DNA of 64,000 nt, taken from contig WSYJ01000140.1 of the NCBI GenBank assembly GCA_020186115.1, forward strand, positions 330,878 through 394,877. Reading direction: 5' to 3'. This DNA is from Histomonas meleagridis (Eukaryota; Parabasalia; Tritrichomonadida; Dientamoebidae). Positions 9,003 to 18,372 of this stretch are shown piece by piece; within the stretch, counting starts at the first letter, position 1, and each line of letters opens with the position of its first letter. Both the position numbers and the translations under genes were made by a program. The notes beneath the pieces are model-generated. The model was not told the DNA's origin and searched no databases. It saw only the letters and a program-made list of their open reading frames with translations.

Positions 9003-10217
9003 TTATTGTAAAAATGAAAAAGAATTGGGATCTAACCTGTCGATACAATTTGCTACACAATATCGAGCATTTCTCCATTCATAAAAACTATCATCAGAAA
9101 ACAAATCATTAAGATTATTTTCGTCTAATATTGTATTTTCTGTTGAAATTTCTATCATTGGATTTGTTTCATCGGGAAAAGTGACATCAAACGGTCGCAG
9201 AATTGGTTCAAATTTTTCTTCTTCCTCTTCGTGGGGTTCTCCCTGCATAAATCGGAATTTGTCCATATCGGACACATCTGGGAGTGTAGTTTGTATGGAG
9301 CTTTTCACTAAATCAAGGATCATTTTCCCATCGATTTTACATAATGAAGCAAAATCCTTAACAAAGCCATCAAAGGTTGTATCTTCAGGCGGTTGCAAAA
9401 TCACACACATTATGGCGATTTGGAGACATACTTCAGGATCTTGAAGCTGTTGTGAACTAATTCCTTCAAGCGATGTTAAAACTCTAGCTGGTGGTCTTTT
9501 GATTCTGTTTTCATACGAAACACACTTAGCGTTCTTCAAGAAACGCGCAACGCTTTTAAAAATTAGGGGATTTGTTGGATTTGATGATGACTTTTTGAGC
9601 GCTTGTGAGATTAGTGATTCATCTTTATCAACCTCAAATTCATTTGTTTGCTGCTTCTTTGGTGCTGGCTTTTCAACTAATACAGGAAATAATTTGGATG
9701 CAGCTAAAAGTATTCGACCTTTTAAAGCAAAAGAATTTTCCATTCGGTTGAACTTGGTGGTATTTTCAAGGAGTTCCCTGGATTTCATTGTTTCAACGAT
9801 GTCTGTACTTGGATCTGGAAGAATGAAAAATGAACATTTCTCGAGTAAAGTATGGATTATCAACTTTGGGATGTTTGACCCTGGTTTAGCTTCCAAATTA
9901 ATTAGTTGTCTAATATGTGCAGCAAAATTTTCAAGAAATTCTATTTGATATTCTATTGAATTTTCATCAGAACTTCTAAGCCAAAACAAAATAATTTCTA
10001 ATATAGTATCGACACCGATTGCTTCGTGATGCGTAAAAATTGCAGAAATCATGTTATAAAGCAATTCGTTTCCATTCGGAAATTGGAGGAAAAAATGAAC
10101 AATAAAAGCAGAAACCCCTGTGGGAGATAATTTAAACGCTTTTGTTTCTATAAGTTTTTGAAACTTATCTTCATTTTGTATTTGGTCTGAGGCTAGAATC
10201 GCTTCGACCTCTTCCAT
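9003..10217 (-). CDS. THO complex subunit 1 (THOC1/HPR1)-like protein
   Basis: 404 residues counted from the ATG at 10217; the frame is open a little further upstream but begins there with GTG. Three landmarks agree in order with the THOC1/HPR1 family: a GRILLAASKLFP stretch in the middle (the family has a G-R-I-x-L-F-x-A-R-x-F-P element), then a region with NPTNPLIFKSVARFLKNA and a paired LQDPEVCLQIAIMCVIL helix, and near the end FYEWRNARYCV, like the W-x-x-W-K-x-x-x-C tail. THO couples transcription to mRNA export in the nucleus. The protein is shorter than the human one and lacks a death domain. An acidic stretch (HEEEEEKFEP) lies before the tail. Remote similarity judged by eye; an unrelated helical protein is possible. 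Confidence 0.5.
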   Translation of the reverse strand: MEEVEAILASDQIQNEDKFQKLIETKAFKLSPTGVSAFIVHFFLQFPNGNELLYNMISAIFTHHEAIGVDTILEIILFWLRSSDENSIEYQIEFLENFAAHIRQLINLEAKPGSNIPKLIIHTLLEKCSFFILPDPSTDIVETMKSRELLENTTKFNRMENSFALKGRILLAASKLFPVLVEKPAPKKQQTNEFEVDKDESLISQALKKSSSNPTNPLIFKSVARFLKNAKCVSYENRIKRPPARVLTSLEGISSQQLQDPEVCLQIAIMCVILQPPEDTTFDGFVKDFASLCKIDGKMILDLVKSSIQTTLPDVSDMDKFRFMQGEPHEEEEEKFEPILRPFDVTFPDETNPMIEISTENTILDENNLNDLFSDDSFYEWRNARYCVANCIDRLDPNSFSFLQ

Positions 10218-10618
10218 CCTCACTTTTTTCTTCACATAACATGTCTTATTTCAATAAATAATTCAATTCAAAAAAGTGGAATTACATTGATGAAGAAAGG
10301 CTGACACTGGAAAAAGTTAAACAAATTTTTGTTTATGTTTGAATATTATAATAAACATTCTCCAAATAATTTTGAAATATCAAATTATTAAAATTCATTT
10401 TAAGTAATAATACAAATTAATATCCTAAGCAATATATATGTAATTATTTATGTAAAAGAAAATTTATTTTTCTTTACAATTTACCTAAATTTACAAATAA
10501 ACTGTAGATCTACTGCTTTTATATATGATTATCCAACAAAAAGTTATATATCAATATACAGAATGCAAATTTCGTTTTTTAAAATAAATCAAATTTAGTC
10601 AAACATATTATTTTATAT
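10218..10618. other. Intergenic, about 400 bases
   Basis: AT-rich DNA between two genes on the same strand. Two ATGs out of frame with the THOC1-like gene lie within 30 bases of its start codon, so transcription presumably begins very close to the start. Nothing else is seen. Confidence 0.5.
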
Positions 10619-11608
10619 CTATTCCAATAAAAACGGATGGTTCAATGCTTGTTCCGCAGTTATCCTTTGGCTTGGCCTTGGCTCAAGCATTTTCTCTAAC
10701 AGGTCGAACACACTTTCATCTAATTCCAACTCATTAATATATGCGTTTAACCCATAACACATTTCTCTCAGATTTAATGGCTCTATTTCTTTCGGAAACT
10801 TTATCTTTCGACCGCATTCTCGCGCTGTCTCATGTAATTTCTGCGTGCCAAAAATTACACTGATTTCGCAAAGCGCTGTGAGATCATCTGGAGACTTAAA
10901 AAAGGGATAGCGATGCGTAATGATGGATAAGAGAATGACGCCGGCGCTCCATATGTCGATGAGAGCACTTTGGTTAAATGCAGACATTAATACTTCGGGT
11001 GCACGAAAGCCGCGCGTACCTGCACGATTGGCAACCATCTTGGGACGGCGTTGGAATTGTTCGGGGTAATTGAGTTCAGCATCATTGTCATCATTGGGAA
11101 TTGGATCTGATGTTAAATCAATACTAATGGGTTGTGGCTCAATATGAAGATTTTCTTCACTGAGACCAAAATCTATAAGGCTACCATGCCGAGTTTCAGG
11201 ATTAAAAAGATAATTGGCTGGTTTGACATCTCTGTGAATTATTGAATGTTGATGTGCATAATTAAGAGCACTAAGAAGACCACGGAAATAGTCTTTGATC
11301 ATGTCACATTTCATGATAGATAGAAGTTGACGAAATTGAACATGTTGAACATACTCAAAAACTATAGTGGCTTGATCTTCTTCTCTGAATATAGCAAGCG
11401 CTTTTACAATGTTAGGATGATCTATTTGAAGAAACCATCGTACTTCATTAACAATTCGATCAGGTGAATTGTTCCAAAATAAGCGTTTGAGTGCAACATG
11501 AATGCCTGTAGAAATATGTACGGCATGATACACATTAGAAAATGTACCTGTCCCTAACGTTTCAAGGATTTGGAAATCCTTGGATGAAAGGGATTGTTTT
11601 GGTTTCAT
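10619..11608 (-). CDS. CDC7: CDC7-type serine/threonine protein kinase
   Basis: 329 residues from the ATG at 11608. The kinase domain is complete: glycine-rich loop LGTGTFSNV, Lys in HVALKRLF, catalytic loop HRDVKPANYLF, DFG in LIDFGLSE, and the strongly CDC7-like activation segment RAGTRGFRAPEVL. About 50 residues, rich in acidic and proline residues, are inserted between DFG and that segment, a shorter version of the CDC7 kinase insert. CDC7 with its partner Dbf4 phosphorylates the MCM helicase to fire replication origins. No Dbf4 homologue is in this window. The protein is compact, without the long tails of yeast and human CDC7. CDC7 is favoured over CK1 and CK2 by the GTRGFRAPE element and by the NYLFN loop. 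Confidence 0.85.
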   Translation of the reverse strand: MKPKQSLSSKDFQILETLGTGTFSNVYHAVHISTGIHVALKRLFWNNSPDRIVNEVRWFLQIDHPNIVKALAIFREEDQATIVFEYVQHVQFRQLLSIMKCDMIKDYFRGLLSALNYAHQHSIIHRDVKPANYLFNPETRHGSLIDFGLSEENLHIEPQPISIDLTSDPIPNDDNDAELNYPEQFQRRPKMVANRAGTRGFRAPEVLMSAFNQSALIDIWSAGVILLSIITHRYPFFKSPDDLTALCEISVIFGTQKLHETARECGRKIKFPKEIEPLNLREMCYGLNAYINELELDESVFDLLEKMLEPRPSQRITAEQALNHPFLLE

Positions 11609-11691
11609 TTTCAAAGTATAAATTCACATTGATTGTGAATTTTTTGACTGTTTTTGCATTGATATGTTTAATATAAACTATTGAAATGACT

Positions 11692-11698
11692 TCACTTT
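11692..11698 (+). promoter_or_regulatory. Initiator-like element that decides the start codon
   Basis: TCACTTT matches the TCAYTWY core and abuts the ATG at 11699. If transcription starts at its A (11694), the leader is five bases and the out-of-frame ATG at 11686 is excluded from the mRNA, which explains why that ATG does no harm. Confidence 0.45.
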
Positions 11699-12433
11699 AT
11701 GAAACCAACTTTGCAAAACAACAAAGAACAGGAGATGTGGAATTTCTTCGAAAGGAACAATTTCACAAAAATAGGTTATTATCCTGTTTGCAAAAAGCAA
11801 AATTCTACATCTCCTTTAGATTCAAAATTTGGAGGTTCTATTTTTTATCTCCCAGAAAAAGAAGTTCCTCAATGCTCTGAGTGCCATCAAGTTAAAGAAG
11901 TTCTTTTGTCTTTGAATCTTTCAAATGCACCAGCTCCAGTCAAAGCATTTTTCCCTGAAAACTATCAAAATGCTTTAGTAGAGTTTTTATATTGTACAGA
12001 ATGCATGTCATCTAATGAAGAAGATACAATTGAAGTTTTAATATTTACTCCTGATCAATTTGATAAACTTATTGTTAAGGAACCAATTGCTAATGCAAAA
12101 ATTGAGCCAACCCTCATTGAAAGATGGGAAGAGTTCGTTGATTTCGATGCAACAAGTGAGGAATATTATGAAAAACTTCGTGAAAGTGGATTAGATGATC
12201 TTGAAATGGAAGAATTTGTTAAAGATGTTCGTAACAGATATGCTGCAAAATCACATCTCCTTGGATATCCTTACTTCCAAGAAGGCCAATATGATGTTGG
12301 TGAAGGATATGTTTATTTAGCAAACATTGAAGACGATAAGAATTTCTCTATGATGTTAGGTGATGCTGGCGTTGGCCAGATTTGGATGACGACTGGTAAT
12401 GATTTTGGAAAATTCAACTTCACTTATATGTGA
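11699..12433 (+). CDS. DUF1963 (YwqG-like) protein
   Basis: A 244-residue soluble protein. It starts with a KIGYYPVCKK-like strand, has a GG-x-I-x-YLPEKEVPQC stretch (the family's G-G-x-P-x-x-P region with a following CxxC, CSECHQVKE), and ends with the typical LGDAGVGQIWMTT element. The DUF1963 fold is found in bacteria and many protists; its biochemical role is not established. A second CxxC (CTEC, about residue 99) could complete a metal site with the first. No targeting signal is seen. The start is chosen for the frame that stays open; an ATG 13 bases upstream is out of frame. Confidence 0.65.
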   Translation: MKPTLQNNKEQEMWNFFERNNFTKIGYYPVCKKQNSTSPLDSKFGGSIFYLPEKEVPQCSECHQVKEVLLSLNLSNAPAPVKAFFPENYQNALVEFLYCTECMSSNEEDTIEVLIFTPDQFDKLIVKEPIANAKIEPTLIERWEEFVDFDATSEEYYEKLRESGLDDLEMEEFVKDVRNRYAAKSHLLGYPYFQEGQYDVGEGYVYLANIEDDKNFSMMLGDAGVGQIWMTTGNDFGKFNFTYM

Positions 12434-12485
12434 AAGTAAATCATTCATTCCACTTTTTGACTGAAAAACGATCGTTGATGTAAAT

Positions 12486-15400
12486 TTAAGTGATATTTTG
12501 TGGTGATGAGTAATTTATTGGTATTTTCCCACTAGTTTTCATTAATCTGCTTGAAAAAATAAAAGCAAGAATTAAAGGACGTACTGATCTGACTTTTTCA
12601 CGTTTAGGTGAAAGTAATTGAAGTTTAGATGATTTATAAAGCTTCTTCTCTGCTCTTAAAATATTCATTTTTCTAACAAGTGATCTATGTGAAATTGAAG
12701 ATAAGATTGATTCTTCAAGTAAGAAACGTGTATCTGCTGAAGGTAATAAAAGAAATGATGTATCAGATATCTGATGTAACATTGAATTACTCCAATTATT
12801 CCAATCTGATAATTCCTTTTTATAACGTTGTAAGGTTTTATTTTCTTTTTCTAATTGTGATATTTTTGATTGATTAGTTTTAATTTGTTCATTTAACTTT
12901 GAAATAAATTCATTTTGATCATTAAGTTTTTGAGAAATTGTATCATAAGCAGATATTAAAGATTTTGTTGGGCTAAGACATAATCTTTTCTTAAGTATTA
13001 TTACATCTTTTGAAATATTTTGTTGTTCTTTTCTTTCTTTAAGTTGTGAATAAATAATTGAAAGCAAGTTATTTAAGTCTATTTCTTTGTTTTCATCAAT
13101 TTTATAGTTGAATTCTTCATTAAGAACTTTAATCAAAAGCATTTTACAATCTTCTATAGTATCATTTAGATTATTAATAACTTTATTATTTTGATTCTTC
13201 ATATCTATCATAATAGATAATTGTTTTGCTTTTGATTCTTCTTTTTCACGAGTTAAAGCATCAGTAAGAGACTTAACTTTTAACAATGCTGTTCTTTCAG
13301 ATAATTGTAATTTTGCATTTTGTAATTGAAGATCATTTTTAATTTTATTAAATTTATTAATGTTTTCATTTGCTTTTGTTAAGGATTCTTTAACAGTTTC
13401 TAATTCTGTTTCAAGTTCATTAATTCTCTCTTCATATTTTGAATTTAAGTCAATACTTCTTTCCTTTAAATCAGCTAAAGTTATTGAGTTATTTTGACTA
13501 ATTTCATTGTACTTTTGTTTATAATTATTTTTCTGCGAAATAACTTTTTGCATTTTTTGATTAATTTCTTTGATTCTTTCTTGAAGCGATTCTTTATTAT
13601 TATTTAATTCCATAATTGATGATTCTTTTTCTTTAAGGTATTCATGAAGTTTGTGATTTTCTTCTTGTAATAAAGAATTTTGAGAAGTTAAATCATTAAT
13701 TGTTGATTGACTTGTTTCCTTTTGATGCAAGATTTTGGATTCCATTTCAGTTAATTGATTTTGTGATTCTTCAAATTTGATCTTATATTCATTTATTTCT
13801 TGATTTTGTTTAATGGTTTTTTCGATAATATCTTTATTACTAATTTCTTTTTCTGTTTTCTTTTTTTCATTTTCTTTCTTCATTAACCTTTTTTGTAACA
13901 TTTTAACTTGATTTTCTAAATCATCAATATTTTCAATCATTATATTCTTTTCAGATTCTTTGATAATACTAATTGGTTCATCACTAAAAATATCGATGAA
14001 ACGATCCGAAAGAATTTTGAAGTCATTTGTTTGTTCATTCAAAATTTTAGAAATAACTTTTGAAAGTCTTTGATTATTTGTTATTTGTTCTAATTTCCAA
14101 TTCTCTAATTCACGAATTTGATTCATATGATCTTCTTCAAGTTGACTAATTTTTGAAAACTCAAATAATTTTTGTTCATTTGAAAGAATTCTATTATTTA
14201 ATAATATATTAACTTGGACCATACATAAAATTAAAGTAATTAACTCATGATATGGAGTTTTATAGATATCATCTTCTGGAATAAAGTCAAGAAGAATTTG
14301 TGAAATATTTTCTGGATCTCTAATATCAAAAGTATTAAAAATTGATTTTCTGAATTCAGGTAAAGGAAATTCTTCTTTTTGAACATCAATAAAAGATCCA
14401 ATTCTTGCACAAGACTTCAATAATTCTGATCTAAGATTTGAATCTAAATCTTGATCCCTTCCATATGCAATAGATTTAAGGCACCGATATGCTCCATCAA
14501 GTTGCATAAGTATTGCGTTATATCTCTTCTTAAAATAATTTAATTCTTTATTTTCATTTTGGATGTTTTTATTCGATTCTAATTCTTCGAAATGTTGTAG
14601 AAGAGTTTTTGTTAAATTATTTATTACTTTATCAATTGATTGATTTTTCAGATTGTTAACTTCATTAGAAAGTTCTTGTGGAATGAGATCAAGAATTTGA
14701 TTGATGGATGAATTTATTAAGTTTTTAGTTCTGACTTTAGTTTGAATTATTTTTTTCTTTAAATTTTTATTGTCTTTAAGTAACAAATTATATTTTTTGA
14801 GAACCTTTTGAATAGATGAATCATTTTGTAATAAAAATGAATCAACATTATTAAGTTGTTGAACAATTCCATATCTTTGTTTATATAATTCTGAAATTTC
14901 ATTCGTTTGTGATTCAATAAGTTTTTCCAAAGATGTAATTGATTCTTTCAACATTTCGTTTTCTTCTTTATATTTATCTGATGTTTGAATAATTTTTCCT
15001 TCATCTTTAATATCTTTTTTTTGATCTTTGCTAGTTTTTAGTTCAGATATTTGATATTTTAATTCATGAATATTTGTTTCATATTCGATAATTTTTGTGT
15101 TGAGTTCATTGTATTCATTTTTAAGCTGTGATTCCTTTATTTTATAATCTTTTATTTTATTCTTTGATATTTCGATTATCTTTTCTTGATCAATCATTAA
15201 TTTTTCTTTTTCTTTATTTAGATTAGATAATATTTGATTATTTTCTTCAGTTTGTTGTAATTTATTTTGCAATTCTTGAATTTGTTGTTCTTTTTCTTCA
15301 ATTGATTTATTCAATATTTCAATTTTGTTATTTTGGATTGTTAATTTTGATTCGTATGTTTCCTGAATGTAACTCTTATTTTGCTCGTTTGTTTGTTCTC

Positions 15401-16085
15401 TTGCTTTCTTTAACTCGATTGTCAGTTCTTGGATCTTGATGTTTTGTTCATTTATTGTGTTTTCAAGTTCACTAACTTCATTTTTACTCTTATTTTGTAA
15501 ATTTTTTGTGAGTTCTGTTATGTTTTTATCCGCATTTGAAGCATTTTGTTTAAAGTATCGTATTTTTTTCTGAAGTGAATGGATTTTATTATTTGAGTTT
15601 TCAAGTTTTTCTTCCAATTTTTTGAGTTGTGCTGACAATAGTGAGTTTTGTTTTTCATAAGTTTTGTTTTTTTCTGAGTGATCTTTAATAGAAGAAAAAA
15701 GGTTTGAATACAATTTCATGGCTTGATTTAAATTCATAATATTTTGATCTTCTTTTGAAGAAAGAAAATCTAAAAATGCATTTACTTGAAAATTTAGTTG
15801 TTGATCATCTTTTACATTGTTAAAATTTTGATCAAGTTTTGTCTGTAGTTCATTAATTTTTTTAATCATTTCTTCTTGTGAAATGCGATTATTCTCTGTT
15901 AGGTTTTCAATTTCGTTTTTATGCTTTATTCTTTCATTTTTTTGATTTTCTTTGATAATTAATAATCTTGATTCCAAGTCCTCTATTTTTGCTTTTAATT
16001 CAGAATTTTCTAAGGATAAATCTTTGAGTTTAATATTATAGGTTACATCCGAAAAAGGAAGATCTTCACGAATTTGGTTCCTCAT
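12486..16085 (-). CDS. Large coiled-coil protein
   Basis: A 1199-residue protein made almost wholly of heptad-type coiled coil rich in Glu, Lys, Gln and Asn, with a few breaks (about residues 420-480 and 520-640). The part around 520-640 contains aromatic residues and DIRDPENISQILLDFIPEDD and may be a small globular domain. The basic C-terminal end carries short LSPKREKVR- and LSPTKSL-type stretches that could be phosphorylation sites. Such proteins act as golgins, centrosomal or cytoskeletal tethers, but no family can be named from coiled coil alone. No membrane segment is visible. TTAACGTA, a variant of the AACGTT promoter element, ends ten bases before the ATG. Confidence 0.85.
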   Translation of the reverse strand: MRNQIREDLPFSDVTYNIKLKDLSLENSELKAKIEDLESRLLIIKENQKNERIKHKNEIENLTENNRISQEEMIKKINELQTKLDQNFNNVKDDQQLNFQVNAFLDFLSSKEDQNIMNLNQAMKLYSNLFSSIKDHSEKNKTYEKQNSLLSAQLKKLEEKLENSNNKIHSLQKKIRYFKQNASNADKNITELTKNLQNKSKNEVSELENTINEQNIKIQELTIELKKAREQTNEQNKSYIQETYESKLTIQNNKIEILNKSIEEKEQQIQELQNKLQQTEENNQILSNLNKEKEKLMIDQEKIIEISKNKIKDYKIKESQLKNEYNELNTKIIEYETNIHELKYQISELKTSKDQKKDIKDEGKIIQTSDKYKEENEMLKESITSLEKLIESQTNEISELYKQRYGIVQQLNNVDSFLLQNDSSIQKVLKKYNLLLKDNKNLKKKIIQTKVRTKNLINSSINQILDLIPQELSNEVNNLKNQSIDKVINNLTKTLLQHFEELESNKNIQNENKELNYFKKRYNAILMQLDGAYRCLKSIAYGRDQDLDSNLRSELLKSCARIGSFIDVQKEEFPLPEFRKSIFNTFDIRDPENISQILLDFIPEDDIYKTPYHELITLILCMVQVNILLNNRILSNEQKLFEFSKISQLEEDHMNQIRELENWKLEQITNNQRLSKVISKILNEQTNDFKILSDRFIDIFSDEPISIIKESEKNIMIENIDDLENQVKMLQKRLMKKENEKKKTEKEISNKDIIEKTIKQNQEINEYKIKFEESQNQLTEMESKILHQKETSQSTINDLTSQNSLLQEENHKLHEYLKEKESSIMELNNNKESLQERIKEINQKMQKVISQKNNYKQKYNEISQNNSITLADLKERSIDLNSKYEERINELETELETVKESLTKANENINKFNKIKNDLQLQNAKLQLSERTALLKVKSLTDALTREKEESKAKQLSIMIDMKNQNNKVINNLNDTIEDCKMLLIKVLNEEFNYKIDENKEIDLNNLLSIIYSQLKERKEQQNISKDVIILKKRLCLSPTKSLISAYDTISQKLNDQNEFISKLNEQIKTNQSKISQLEKENKTLQRYKKELSDWNNWSNSMLHQISDTSFLLLPSADTRFLLEESILSSISHRSLVRKMNILRAEKKLYKSSKLQLLSPKREKVRSVRPLILAFIFSSRLMKTSGKIPINYSSPQNIT

Positions 16086-16357
16086 ATTTTTTGTACGTTA
16101 AAAAAGGCGCCATGCATTTCTTGAATGGTACAAAAGAACAATACAGCCTAAATGTTTTTCAAATCATTGGTAAATTCTTCCTCATCATTTGAAATATAAA
16201 TGTTCAAAATAGAATTTTTTCAAAAAAAATAATTAATTAATAATTTATCAACTTCATTACCTAATAACAAAAATTGATCACATGGTAGAGTTCAATAAAC
16301 AGCACGGTTTTAAAATTAAAATAAGCTATAATATTTTTATGTATCTCAAAAAAAAAT

Positions 16358-16585
16358 TTATTCTTCTTGTTGTTCTTCCGCTGGCATTAAAGTTCTAGAG
16401 TAAGGCATCATTTTCTCTGCTAAAACGATGTGAGTCATCATCATTCTTCTGCAACAATATCTGTTGATTTGTAATTGGTTTAATGCCTCTTCTATAGGAA
16501 CTCCTGAGTTAACTAGTTGGACATATTGATCCCATTTGCTAGCAATCATTGCGCCACATGTGAAGCAACGAACCGGAATTAGCAT
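16358..16585 (-). CDS. RPB10: RNA polymerase subunit RPB10 (ABC10-beta)
   Basis: 75 residues, the usual length. It starts MLIPVRCFTCG, the invariant RPB10 N-terminus, and carries the second zinc pair in RYCCRRMM, giving ligands Cys7, Cys10, Cys44 and Cys45. This small subunit is shared by RNA polymerases I, II and III and braces the RPB2-RPB3-RPB11 side of the core. The last dozen residues are acidic and glutamine-rich and extend slightly beyond the family core. The match is unmistakable. Confidence 0.97.
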   Translation of the reverse strand: MLIPVRCFTCGAMIASKWDQYVQLVNSGVPIEEALNQLQINRYCCRRMMMTHIVLAEKMMPYSRTLMPAEEQQEE

Positions 16586-16905
16586 TTGGAATTAACTATG
16601 TTTGTTTGGTCTTGGGGGTTCTACTCAGAGAAAATTTCTTGGAATAAATTTTAAAAATTCTTTCCTTGCTGTTCTAAACATGATGATTATAATAGATTTC
16701 ATACGAAAGAATAATATTTAAAAAAAATGAATTTTCAAACAATTTAAATTAATGTGATAATTTCGATATTTGAAAATCAAATTATTGTATCCTATAAGCA
16801 AATTTATGAGGTGGGTGTGTTTCATAAGTCACAAATAGAAACCAATAAGAAGTCTTATCTCTTTGTTTTCAAATGAAAACGATTTGAAATGAAATCATGA
16901 TGAAG
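16586..16905. other. Divergent intergenic region
   Basis: About 320 bases between RPB10 and the tail-anchored protein gene, which point away from each other. It is AT-rich. No RNA gene or reading frame is supported. Confidence 0.5.
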
Positions 16906-16913
16906 AACGTTTA
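16906..16913 (+). promoter_or_regulatory. AACGTTTA promoter-like element
   Basis: AACGTTTA lies 19-26 bases before the TTG at 16932. In four other genes of this window the same core lies about 10-20 bases before an ATG. This supports translation starting close to 16932 although no in-frame ATG is there. Confidence 0.4.
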
Positions 16914-16931
16914 AAAAAAATCCCTCTAAAG

Positions 16932-17510
16932 TTGAATTTCATAAATTGGGAAAACTTAGAAAGCAACACGGTCCCATTGCTTAGACTTGCTGCTCAAGAG
17001 TGCTCAATTGAAATTCCGAAAGGTGCTAAAAAAAGAGAAATTGTTCGATTATTATCAAAAGTAAATCCACTATCTGAAATACCATTTAGTCCTTTGCTTA
17101 CTGTAAAGAACCCACGTGAGATTGGCAGTTCGAACAGTTCACTTCAAAATTCTCCACAACAGGTATTTGATTTATCTCAAACTCCTTCACCAACTCATAT
17201 TAAATCCATTCACACAAAAATAATGACTAAAGATGACGGACATGTTAATGACGAAATGACGTCTTTAAAACCTTCTCTGCAGAGAAAATCACATCCACCA
17301 AACGTAACACCATCTCCTCTTTCTTCTTCACGTGAAAGTTCACCAAATTTCCCAACCCCAAATTTGACTCCAATTTCAAGCAGCTGCTCTCGCAGTCAAT
17401 CACCTTTGCAAGCAAAGACGAAAAGTCAAAAATTTCCCATTAATGTGAAACGTATTTTATTGAGTTTGCTTCTGTTTTTCATGTTTCTTTTGATTTTTTT
17501 GATAATATAA
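16932..17510 (+). CDS. Tail-anchored protein with SAP/LEM-like N-terminus, no in-frame ATG
   Basis: About 192 residues. Residues 4-43 form a two-helix pattern ending KGAKKREIVRLLSK, which resembles SAP, HeH or LEM-type motifs. The middle (about 50-170) is rich in Ser, Pro and Thr with many SP/TP sites. The last 20 residues are purely hydrophobic with no lumenal tail, so it should be a tail-anchored membrane protein. A SAP/HeH-like motif plus a membrane anchor is seen in inner nuclear membrane proteins such as Src1/Heh1 and LEM proteins; this role is an inference. Between the upstream in-frame stop (16890) and the conserved part no ATG exists. Initiation at TTG 16932, a lost ATG, or a very short 5' exon remain possible. 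Confidence 0.6.
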   Translation: MNFINWENLESNTVPLLRLAAQECSIEIPKGAKKREIVRLLSKVNPLSEIPFSPLLTVKNPREIGSSNSSLQNSPQQVFDLSQTPSPTHIKSIHTKIMTKDDGHVNDEMTSLKPSLQRKSHPPNVTPSPLSSSRESSPNFPTPNLTPISSSCSRSQSPLQAKTKSQKFPINVKRILLSLLLFFMFLLIFLII

Positions 17511-17643
17511 ATTCAATTTTCCTTTTGGAAAGTACAAAATGAGCAAAAAAAATCACAGCAGAACATTAAAATTTTTTTAGATGTTAAAAAATAATTTTTT
17601 AATTTTAATTGTTTTCTTTTTAAGTAAATTATTTTTAAATCTA

Positions 17644-18060
17644 TTTTAACGACATTAAAGAAACTCGATGAAGAACTCGAAGAGTTAAATTCCGATATAT
17701 CACAAATTGAAAATGACTTCTTCATGACAAATCCCTGAAGTATGTAAAACATGTAAAGTGAAGAGTGACATACCTTCACGATATTTCTTATGTGGAAACT
17801 CATTCCATGTTGGCTATTTGGGTGATGATCTGATCTATAAGGAGTAACACTTAAACAATGCACAAAACTCAATGAACTCGATCAACTAGGTAAAGATGCG
17901 AAATGATATCTTCACTTTGTTGGACGCAACAGATGACCTACAAGAAACATTGAATATGGCCATGCAGGGATCGTTCATGGATAACAACTAGAAGAAAGAG
18001 TCAAAGGACTTATGACGAAGTTAAATATGCACAACAAGAAAAAGTTTTTGGAATGAAAAT
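17644..18060 (+). pseudogene. Decayed VPS11 C-terminal fragment
   Basis: Remains of the end of a VPS11-type vacuolar sorting protein (HOPS/CORVET subunit) spread over shifted frames. First comes a coiled-coil piece, KKLDEELEELNSDISQIEND. A one-base shift near 17725 leads to a RING-like piece, CKTCKVKSDIPSRYFLCG, followed by NSFHVGYL where VPS11 normally has HSFHxxCL. Two zinc ligands are therefore replaced (His by Asn, Cys by Tyr). After several stops a last piece reads DIFTLLDATDDLQETLNMAM, which fits the tail behind the RING. No upstream VPS11 sequence is present, so this is a 3' fragment copied or left behind, not an active gene. Confidence 0.6.
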
Positions 18061-18372
18061 TTGTATTTAAAAAAAGTGAGAAAGAAAAAAAGACCACCAA
18101 AAAGACTCAAATATCCAACCTTGATGTTATGAACATGGTGATTTCAAAAATTTTTAAAAAATTGTCCTTATGATTATGTATTTTGTTTTTTATATTTCCT
18201 TATGTAAATTGATATGAATAAGTGAAAATAGATTGAATTGTATAATCAGTCCAATTCTCTCCATAGAGTTCCAAAATCATTAAATTCATATTATGAATCA
18301 AAACATCATCAAATTTGTATCGATTTTTTTTCAAAATACTATATGCTTCAAGCCTTTTTGTTATGAGATTCA

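Noticed and set aside
11686-11880. 64-codon frame starting at the ATG at 11686
   Set aside because: It overlaps the DUF1963 gene in another frame and has no family character; the ATG probably lies upstream of the transcription start.
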